The notes beneath the pieces are model-generated. The model saw only the letters and a program-made list of their open reading frames with translations. It had not been told where the DNA came from and did no database searches. Of a stretch of DNA of 28,630 nt, positions 23,205-28,630 are shown piece by piece. The stretch is taken from assembly GCA_964438605.1 (NCBI GenBank), contig CAYTKT010000026.1:1-28630 (forward strand), written 5' to 3'. The number at the start of each line of letters is the position of its first letter. Positions within the stretch are counted from its first letter, which is position 1. The stretch is from Alangreenwoodia sp964438605 (lineage in GTDB: Bacteria; Bacillota; Clostridia; Peptostreptococcales; Anaerovoracaceae). The translations under genes and the position numbers were made by a program.

Positions 23205-23825
23205 TTACCGTTCTGAAAATACACAGCCGCAATAATTCTGCCGGTAAATGCCATACTCCTTCGACATTTCTACCGACCGTCGAAAACCGTCCTTCTTTTT
23301 AAAACTCTCATCCAGAAAAACGGGAACCCGCGTGTTCCCGTTTTCGCCGGCTTCTGCTTGAAGTTCCTCAACGATTGAATATCCTGCGTTGTTAATCCGT
23401 GTCGTATTCTTGTGAGGACTTACCGAAAGCGTCGTCGCAAATTCATCAAATCCGAGCCGCATTGCTTCGCGCGCTGTCTGTTCCATCCGAATCCTGAAAC
23501 AGACGTCACAGCGCGCCCCATTTTCAGGTTCCTGTTCAAGCCCCCGGACAGCTTCAAAAAAACGTTCCGGTTCATATTCCCCCTCTTGCAGCCGGACAAG
23601 CTCTGTCTGCGTCCGTCCTTCGTTAAACTTTTCAATAACCTGGTTCTGCGCCTGCCTGCGCCGTTCGTACTCCTCGGCATCCGTAATATTCGGATTGTAA
23701 AAATAAACTGTCAGTTCATACCTGTCCGCCAGACGTTCCACGACCGCTGTGCTGCACGGCCCGCAGCAGCTGTGAAGCAGCATCGATGGTTTCTTCTTTT
23801 TTTCTGTTTCATCAAACTCTGCCAT
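23205..23825 (-). CDS. queH: Epoxyqueuosine reductase QueH
   Basis: The product has about 206 residues. It contains the family Cys clusters: MLLHSCCGPCST near the N-terminus, ARCDVCFRIRM in the middle, and NYCGCVFS at the C-terminus, with LSVSPHKN between. These cysteines hold the iron-sulfur cluster and a second iron. QueH performs the last step of queuosine synthesis in tRNA, replacing cobalamin-dependent QueG. The start is uncertain: the ATG at 23825 has GGGTGA four bases upstream; the ATG at 23837 and the ATG at 23873 have none. It is divergent from the radical SAM gene; the 150-base space between must hold both promoters. Confidence 0.93.
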   Translation of the reverse strand: MAEFDETEKKKKPSMLLHSCCGPCSTAVVERLADRYELTVYFYNPNITDAEEYERRRQAQNQVIEKFNEGRTQTELVRLQEGEYEPERFFEAVRGLEQEPENGARCDVCFRIRMEQTAREAMRLGFDEFATTLSVSPHKNTTRINNAGYSIVEELQAEAGENGNTRVPVFLDESFKKKDGFRRSVEMSKEYGIYRQNYCGCVFSER

Positions 23826-23987
23826 ATCATCACCCATTTTTTCATGTATAATAAATGAAAGCCACAAAAACACTGCATTTAAGATATTTTATCACACCGT
23901 TCGCCGTCGGACCATTGTATTTTTCGTTCCTTTGCTGCCCGCGGCGCGCCTGTGAAAAATACATACTAAAACGAGGAAATGACAAAT

Positions 23988-25178
23988 ATGTTTAAAAACG
24001 GCGCATATTACAACGGCATCGGCCCCTGGCTGAAAGAACGCTTCGGAACGAGAATCGTGAAGCTCTCCATCGACGGCGGCTTTACCTGCCCCAACCGCGA
24101 CGGCACAAAAGGCTTTGGCGGCTGCATTTTCTGCTCAGAATCGGGTTCCGGCGACTTTGCCGGTGCCAGCATTTTGCGCAGTTCCGTACCTGTTTACGAG
24201 CCGACCGCCTATGTTTTCCGTGATTCCTCACAATCCGCACCTTCCTATCGGACTTTCGCATCTGCTCATGACACGGGTCTTTCTGACAGTCTTTCAAATC
24301 AGCCGGCTGCCGGTCTTTGTCGTGCATCCGCTTCCACGGTTTGCCCTCCTGCTCTCCCCATCTGTTCAGATGCCGGCTTCATTCTCCGCCCCGTCCCTCC
24401 GGTCCAGGAACAGGTCAGCGCTCAAATTGCAGCACTCAAAAACAAATGGAAAAATTTTCGCTGGATCGCCTATTTTCAAAATTTTACAAATACATACGCA
24501 CCCGTCAGCGTACTGCGTGAAAAATACGAAGAAGCCCTGCAGCAGCCCGGCTGTGTCGGCCTTGCTATCGCCACACGCCCCGACTGTCTCGACGACAACG
24601 TCACAGATCTGCTCTCCGAGCTGAACAGCCGCACATTTCTCTGGGTGGAGTTGGGTCTGCAAACGTCCAACGATACGACGGCGCGCTTGATTCGCCGCGC
24701 CTGTTCGCTTTCCGCCTATGATGATGCTGTCAAAAAACTGTCTGCCAGAAAAATTGCGGTGGTCACCCATCTGATCGCCGGACTTCCGGGGGAGACGCAC
24801 GCCGATTTTCTTCACAGCGTCATGTATGCAGCCGACAAAAAACCATTTGGCATCAAGCTGCAGCTGCTTCACATCATGAAAAATACAGAACTCGGCGACT
24901 TGTACATGAAACAGCTTTCTGCTCCCGGCACAGGATATGCGGCTGATCGTTTTCCGCCTATCAGGCCGCTGGAAAAAGACGAATACATCTCGCTCATTGC
25001 CGACGCTCTGGAACTCATTCCGTCAAACGTCACCATCCATCGCCTGACAGGCGACGCGCCGAAAGACCTGCTGATCGCTCCTCAGTGGAGCCGTGATAAA
25101 AAATCTGTCCTCAACGGCATCAATATGGAACTGAAAAAACGCGGCACATATCAGGGAGCAGCCGCGCCTTCCTGCTGA
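23988..25178 (+). CDS. YhcC-type (TIGR01212 family) radical SAM protein with a low-complexity insertion
   Basis: From the chosen start the protein has 396 residues; relatives have about 300-320. The radical SAM cluster is CPNRDGTKGFGGCIFC (Cys34, 46, 49), with the wide spacing typical of this family. The core continues with WIAYFQNFTNTYAPV, CVGLAIATRPDCL, WVELGLQTSN and THLIAGLPGETH. The biochemical role is not settled. Between Cys49 and the YFQNFTNTYA block about 75 extra residues (about 61-142) rich in Ser, Ala and Pro are inserted (for example SSQSAPSYRTFASAHD), with no similarity I recognise. GAGGA lies ten bases before the ATG at 23988 and one base before the ATG at 23979, so the former is preferred. 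It is the only clear plus-strand gene right of 3 kb. Confidence 0.9.
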   Translation: MFKNGAYYNGIGPWLKERFGTRIVKLSIDGGFTCPNRDGTKGFGGCIFCSESGSGDFAGASILRSSVPVYEPTAYVFRDSSQSAPSYRTFASAHDTGLSDSLSNQPAAGLCRASASTVCPPALPICSDAGFILRPVPPVQEQVSAQIAALKNKWKNFRWIAYFQNFTNTYAPVSVLREKYEEALQQPGCVGLAIATRPDCLDDNVTDLLSELNSRTFLWVELGLQTSNDTTARLIRRACSLSAYDDAVKKLSARKIAVVTHLIAGLPGETHADFLHSVMYAADKKPFGIKLQLLHIMKNTELGDLYMKQLSAPGTGYAADRFPPIRPLEKDEYISLIADALELIPSNVTIHRLTGDAPKDLLIAPQWSRDKKSVLNGINMELKKRGTYQGAAAPSC

Positions 25179-25549
25179 AGCGGCAAAAACGATCGACTGA
25201 CCGACTGACCGACTGACCGGTCCGCATAAAATCAAGTCAAACGGCTGAATACTTTGTAATTTATCACGGCTGATCGCCGCCCTCCGTAAACTCTTTTTAT
25301 CCTTACTAATAATGCCACAGTATTTTTACAAAATCAAGAATTTTTTACAATAAATTTCAAAAAACAAGAGGAGAATCTCTCACGACACTAAACCTGCGGT
25401 AAAATCCGTATGCCATCTCCCATGTCTTTCATCTCACAGGTTCACACCGACGCTCTGCGTGTTTCGCTCCACAAGTTCCCGCCCCGTAACTTTGCCCTTT
25501 TCACTTCATAAATTCACAATATACATTTACAATTTCCCGCTTCAGCAAT
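25179..25549. other. 371-base gap after the radical SAM gene
   Basis: The gap holds the CGACTGAC repeat at its left edge, then AT-rich DNA (25300-25370), then a mixed stretch up to tdk. I see no tRNA, no clear terminator for either flanking convergent gene and no credible ORF; the open frames here lack ribosome binding sites. Confidence 0.5.
25194..25217. repeat. Three tandem copies of CGACTGAC
   Basis: Three exact copies of an octamer (25194-25201, 25202-25209, 25210-25217) lie 15 bases after the radical SAM stop codon. The 3' boundary continues CGG. It is a simple tandem repeat that could vary in copy number by slippage. Confidence 0.95.
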
Positions 25550-26134
25550 CTATGAATCGCTTTCAAACCGTCCGTCGTTATAATGCTTTCGACAAAGCGA
25601 AACATACATATTATTTCCACCGATTTCAATCTGCTCGCCGCTTCTGACGACCTTCCCGTCGACGATGCGCGCCACCATATTTGCCTTGCGCCCGCACCAG
25701 CAGATCGTCTTGATCTCCTCGATCTTATCCGCATAAACCAGCAGATAATAGGACCCTTCAAACAGTTCGTTGCGAAAATCATTCTTTAACCCGTAACACA
25801 TAACGGGACACTCACAGCTATCAACGATTTCCACCAATTCCTGCACATGGTGTTTCTTTAAAAACTGCGCCTCATCGACGAGAACACAGGCGATTTCATG
25901 CTGTGCGCTGGCTTCCATATAAATATTGAGCAGATTCGTATCGTCATATACAGGAATCGCCGGCCGCGACAGTCCAATCCTTGAACGCACCACGCCGACG
26001 CCATATCTGTCGTCAAGTCCTGAAGTCAGAACAAGGACGTGCTTTCCGCGTTCCTCATAATTATATGCCACCTTAATCAGCTCGATGCTCTTTCCGGCAT
26101 TCATCGTGCTGTATCTGAAAAATAACTGTGCCAT
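25550..26134 (-). CDS. tdk: Thymidine kinase
   Basis: The product has 194 residues of the type II (TK1-like) family. The P-loop is RYSTMNAGKSIELI (residues 7-20), with Walker B CVLVDEAQFL, the lasso region near CYGLKNDFRNELFEGSYYLL, and a structural zinc site CWCG plus Cys-Arg-Lys-His near the C-terminus. It phosphorylates thymidine and deoxyuridine with ATP. The STMNAGKS form of the P-loop is closer to the E. coli enzyme type (SAMNAGKS) than to the usual Bacillus GPMFSGKS. AAGGAAAGAA precedes the ATG. It begins 13 bases after the decarboxylase stop, so it is likely cotranscribed. Confidence 0.96.
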   Translation of the reverse strand: MAQLFFRYSTMNAGKSIELIKVAYNYEERGKHVLVLTSGLDDRYGVGVVRSRIGLSRPAIPVYDDTNLLNIYMEASAQHEIACVLVDEAQFLKKHHVQELVEIVDSCECPVMCYGLKNDFRNELFEGSYYLLVYADKIEEIKTICWCGRKANMVARIVDGKVVRSGEQIEIGGNNMYVSLCRKHYNDGRFESDS

Positions 26135-26147
26135 TTCTTTCCTTCCC

Positions 26148-28001
26148 CTAAAAATACATTCCGAACAGCATCTCATTTTCCCGTTCCGCCACAACACGAA
26201 TTCTGATCTGTCCGTCATCGCTTCGAATAAGTCCGTGAATATGATGCTTGCGGGACGCTGACAGCAGATAATCGCGAATCTGCGGTGTGATCTCCTCACC
26301 GGGATACAAAACAGGAATCCCCGGCGGATAAACGGCTGCTTCACGCGCCGCCGTCCGGCCTGCCGCCTCGCTTAACAGAATTTCCTCCTGTGAACCGTAA
26401 AACGCCTGTCTCGGCGTCATCGCCGACCTGTGAACAAATTCAGGTACAGGCTGGAATTGATAATTTTCAGTTCGTTCCTTTTCCTTCATTTTATCAGTCT
26501 TTTCATCCGAATTGATATTATCTTCATCTTCTCGGATTTTTTCCGGTCTCTGTCCGCCTTGTCGGCCACTTCCATTTTCCCGATCCCGCCAAAGCGCTTC
26601 GTTCGCAATCGAACGAAGCGCTTTGGCAAGCCGATCAAAATCCCGTCTGCGCGTTCCGCTTCCCGCAACAGCGAGAACATACCGTTCATCAGCAAATTCA
26701 ACATCTATCCCGTAATCACGCGACAACAGATGTGCCAGCTGCCTACCGCTGATTCCGGTGCCAAGCGCTGAAATCAGCAGCCTCGATCCCTCAATTGCCG
26801 ACCTTGCGCCTTCCGCATCATTATAAGACGTGATACAGTCAATCCCGTCGATTTCTCCAATCTGCTCCGCGGCTACCTTCACCATTTCAAGAATGTTCTT
26901 CCAGACAGCGTTCCCCGACCGTGCCATAGCGCAGCGCACCGCATCGAGAGATGCCATCAGCAGATACGACGGACTTGTGCTGTTCAATAAACTCACATGA
27001 GCTCTCAGGCGTTCTCTGTCAACGAGATTCCCTCTGACATGAAGCATCGAGCTTTGTGTCAGACTTCCGAGCATTTTGTGTGTGCTTTGAACAGAAATAT
27101 CGCATCCGGCCGTCATAGCATCGGGAATTCCATCTTGAGCGGTAAAACGAAGCTGCGCTCCGTGTGCTTCGTCCGCAATAACTACCACGCCACAGGAATG
27201 ACAGATTTTCACGATTTCGGCCAGCCTGCTGTACGTTCCGTAATATGACGGATTTGTCAGCACAATCCCGCGGATTCCCGGATTTTTTTGGAGCGCCGTA
27301 CGCACCGATTCCACGCTGACGCCCGTCGGGATTCCCAGCTTTCCGTCAAAAGAATTCTGTAGATAAACCGGCATCGCCCCGCTTAGGATCAGCCCTCGCA
27401 TCACCGACTTGTGACAGTCACGGCTTACGAGAATCGGAGCGCCTTCCCATGCCGTTGCTGCAACCGCCGCCATCATCCCGGACGTCGTGCCATTTACGAG
27501 AAAAAACGATTCATCCGCTCCGAAAAGTCTGGCTGCCAGTCCCTGTGCCTCATCAATGATCCCTTCCGGACAGTGAAAATCATCAAATCCGTCGATCTCA
27601 GTAATATCCGCTTTCAGCGTCCGCTCCGAAAACAGCGCCTCCAGCTCACGCGCCGTTTCAGCCGCGCTGTTGCCTTTGTGTCCCGGAACATGAAGCCTGT
27701 CCCGCGCCTCACCGACATATGCCAGCAGCCTGTCCGCCAACGGCATCTTTGCCTGATTTGCAGAAACCTTTCCGCTCTGCTCTTCCTCCGTGTCCTCGTT
27801 CAACGTCTGTCGCCTGTTTACTAACAGCATTTTCGCCTGAGTTCCAATATTTTCTCCAGGGCCTTCTACAGTTTTTCCGGCCTCCATTCTCCGCTTTTCA
27901 AGCCACGTCCGTTTTATTTCATTGATATTTTCTTTATCTTCCTGCCACTCATCCGAAGCAGCACATTTTTTCATTTTATCCCTGTATTCGTTTCCATTCA
28001 T
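26148..28001 (-). CDS. Orn/Lys/Arg decarboxylase (fold type I PLP enzyme) with N-terminal extension and interdomain insertion
   Basis: From the ATG at 28001 the protein has 617 residues, against about 480 for the short YaaO/SpeA group it resembles. The core begins at about residue 87 (PLADRLLAYVGEARDRLHVPGHKG), with LVNGTTSGMMAA, SRDCHKSV, IADEAHGA (Asp277) and STHKMLGSLTQSS with the PLP lysine at 309. The C-terminal domain restarts at about 525 (RSAMTPRQAFYG), then YPPGIPVLYPGE. It decarboxylates a basic amino acid; which one cannot be read. Residues 1-86 and about 473-516 are hydrophilic, Glu/Lys/Asn-rich and absent from relatives. The extension partly repeats itself (TQAKMLLVNR and NQAKMPLADR), as if the junction had been duplicated. 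No strong ribosome binding site marks the start, so it is uncertain. YaaO relatives often precede tmk; here tdk follows. Confidence 0.92.
   Translation of the reverse strand: MNGNEYRDKMKKCAASDEWQEDKENINEIKRTWLEKRRMEAGKTVEGPGENIGTQAKMLLVNRRQTLNEDTEEEQSGKVSANQAKMPLADRLLAYVGEARDRLHVPGHKGNSAAETARELEALFSERTLKADITEIDGFDDFHCPEGIIDEAQGLAARLFGADESFFLVNGTTSGMMAAVAATAWEGAPILVSRDCHKSVMRGLILSGAMPVYLQNSFDGKLGIPTGVSVESVRTALQKNPGIRGIVLTNPSYYGTYSRLAEIVKICHSCGVVVIADEAHGAQLRFTAQDGIPDAMTAGCDISVQSTHKMLGSLTQSSMLHVRGNLVDRERLRAHVSLLNSTSPSYLLMASLDAVRCAMARSGNAVWKNILEMVKVAAEQIGEIDGIDCITSYNDAEGARSAIEGSRLLISALGTGISGRQLAHLLSRDYGIDVEFADERYVLAVAGSGTRRRDFDRLAKALRSIANEALWRDRENGSGRQGGQRPEKIREDEDNINSDEKTDKMKEKERTENYQFQPVPEFVHRSAMTPRQAFYGSQEEILLSEAAGRTAAREAAVYPPGIPVLYPGEEITPQIRDYLLSASRKHHIHGLIRSDDGQIRIRVVAERENEMLFGMYF
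26589..26626. repeat. Perfect 17-bp inverted repeat inside the decarboxylase gene
   Basis: CCAAAGCGCTTCGTTCG (26589-26605) and its exact reverse complement (26610-26626) flank the loop CAAT. In the protein the hairpin encodes KALRSIANEALW (residues 460-471), at the edge of the low-complexity insertion. The amino-acid sequence still fits the end of the conserved domain. No T run follows on either strand. Confidence 0.97.
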
Positions 28002-28007
28002 ATTCAA

Positions 28008-28157
28008 ACCCCGGCAAAACCCGCAAGGCCAACAAAACCGATAAGATCTGCAAAAGCAGCAAAACCGGCAAAATACGCAGCCGCCAAAATCAACACAACC
28101 GATGAAACCGGCAAAATCAAGGGAATCAACGCAGTCGATGCCGCTGCGAAAATCAAC
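28008..28157. repeat. Degenerate short repeats between the tRNA terminator and the decarboxylase
   Basis: AAACCGGCAAAAT occurs exactly at about 28062 and 28105, and variants (CCCGGCAAAAC, AAACCGAT) fill the rest. On the minus strand this reads as about 50 hydrophobic codons (LILAAAYFAGFAAFADLIGF and similar) open from TTG codons near 28155 to a TGA overlapping the decarboxylase start. There is no ribosome binding site, so a membrane peptide is unlikely but not excluded. The decarboxylase promoter must lie here, yet no good -10/-35 pair is visible. Confidence 0.5.
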
Positions 28158-28196
28158 AAAAAAAGATGTTTAAAAACAGACTGTTTCTAAACATCT
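28158..28196 (-). terminator. Terminator of the tRNA operon
   Basis: AGATGTTTAAAAACAG (28164-28179) and CTGTTTCTAAACATCT (28181-28196) are complementary at 15 of 16 positions. On the minus strand the stem is followed by seven T residues. Confidence 0.9.
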
Positions 28197-28207
28197 CCTA
28201 TTTCCAC

Positions 28208-28283
28208 TGGTGCCCAGACTCGGAATCGAACCAAGGACACGGGGATTTTCAGTCCCCTGCTCTACCGACTGAGCTATCTGGGC
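28208..28283 (-). tRNA. tRNA-Phe (GAA)
   Basis: This is a full cloverleaf of 76 bases with encoded CCA. The acceptor is GCCCAGA/TCTGGGC, the D arm AGCTC...GAGC, and the anticodon stem GGGGA/TCCCC with loop CTGAAAA. The T arm has GGTTCGATTCC. It is last in the operon, 11 bases before the terminator stem. Confidence 0.97.
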
Positions 28284-28286
28284 AAA

Positions 28287-28361
28287 TGGAGCGGAAGACG
28301 AGATTCGAACTCGCGACCCTCGCCTTGGCAAGGCGATGCTCTACCCCTGAGCCACTTCCGC
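28287..28361 (-). tRNA. tRNA-Gly (GCC)
   Basis: The gene has 75 bases with encoded CCA. The acceptor is GCGGAAG/CTTCCGC, the anticodon stem CGCCT/AGGCG with anticodon GCC, and the T loop GTTCGAATC. Three bases separate it from tRNA-Phe. Confidence 0.97.
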
Positions 28362-28387
28362 ACATGATAATAAACAAAATATAAAAT

Positions 28388-28464
28388 TGGCGATCCGGAA
28401 CGGGCTCGAACCGTCGACCTCCAGCGTGACAGGCTGGCATTCTAACCAACTGAACTACCGGACC
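28388..28464 (-). tRNA. tRNA-Asp (GTC)
   Basis: The gene has 77 bases with encoded CCA. The acceptor is GGTCCGG/CCGGATC (one G-U), and the anticodon stem CCAGC/GCTGG with loop CTGTCAC, anticodon GTC. G73 before CCA is the usual tRNA-Asp discriminator. Confidence 0.97.
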
Positions 28465-28576
28465 GCATATCGATCTGTCCATCCGAAATCTGATGCCAAG
28501 TGATAAAAAAATCCGCAGGAAAACCTGTGAACCGATTAAAACCACCTGCTATCCAGTTGTCCAGATCTTAAAATTA

Positions 28577-28630
28577 TGGTGGGCGTTATAGGGCTCGAAC
28601 CTATGACATCCTGCTTGTAAGGCAGACGCT
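28577..28630 (-). tRNA. tRNA-Val (TAC), 5' end cut by the window
   Basis: The visible part runs from the D-arm end through the anticodon stem CTGCC...GGCAG-type helix with anticodon TAC, the variable loop, T arm (ATAGGTTCGAGCCCTAT) and acceptor 3' strand with CCA. The 112 bases between it and tRNA-Asp hold no gene. Confidence 0.93.

Overview
The window looks like a chromosomal segment of an anaerobic Clostridia-type Bacillota. The basis is the conserved order priA-def-fmt-(yugP)-rsmB-(stp-prkC)-rsgA-rpe, the PASTA kinase/PP2C phosphatase pair, strong GGAGG-type ribosome binding sites, frequent TTG starts, QueH, and a formate/nitrite channel. Family-level placement cannot be made from this sequence alone. 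Nearly all genes from 2.8 kb onward lie on the minus strand; the radical SAM gene at about 24-25 kb is the main exception.

Layout. (1) 1-2.3 kb is accessory: the 3' end of an S-layer-homology protein, a resolvase-like DNA-binding remnant without a catalytic domain, a perfect terminator hairpin, and an internally deleted IS transposase pseudogene. (2) 2.3-8.9 kb holds a pyridoxamine-oxidase-like protein, an AlkD-type DNA alkylation repair protein, a FocA/NirC channel, a fused type I dehydroquinate dehydratase-shikimate kinase, and thrS with its own consensus promoter. (3) 8.9-23.2 kb is the housekeeping cluster. In transcription order it runs priA, def, fmt, a membrane zinc peptidase, a thioesterase, a small ORF, a GNAT, rsmB, a secreted NlpC/P60 hydrolase, stp, prkC, rsgA, rpe. 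It couples replication restart, formyl-Met processing, rRNA methylation, ribosome assembly and cell-wall signalling. (4) 23.2-28 kb holds queH, a YhcC-type radical SAM protein, thymidine kinase and an Orn/Lys/Arg decarboxylase. (5) The right edge is a tRNA operon, transcribed Val-Asp-Gly-Phe, ending in a strong terminator.

The most unusual signal is a set of degenerate direct repeats with a period of 78 bp. Three phased units sit in the gap upstream of rsmB and three more lie in the region encoding an N-terminal extension of RsgA. Their cores look related. Several other conserved enzymes (AroD-AroK, the decarboxylase, the radical SAM protein) carry hydrophilic, low-complexity extensions or insertions. 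These are pyrimidine-rich on the plus strand whichever strand the gene uses. A perfect 17-bp inverted repeat with a 4-nt loop lies inside the decarboxylase gene at the edge of such an insertion. This suggests a lineage-specific repeat process that expands intergenic DNA and reaches into coding sequence, in frame because 78 is a multiple of 3. All alignments were made by eye.
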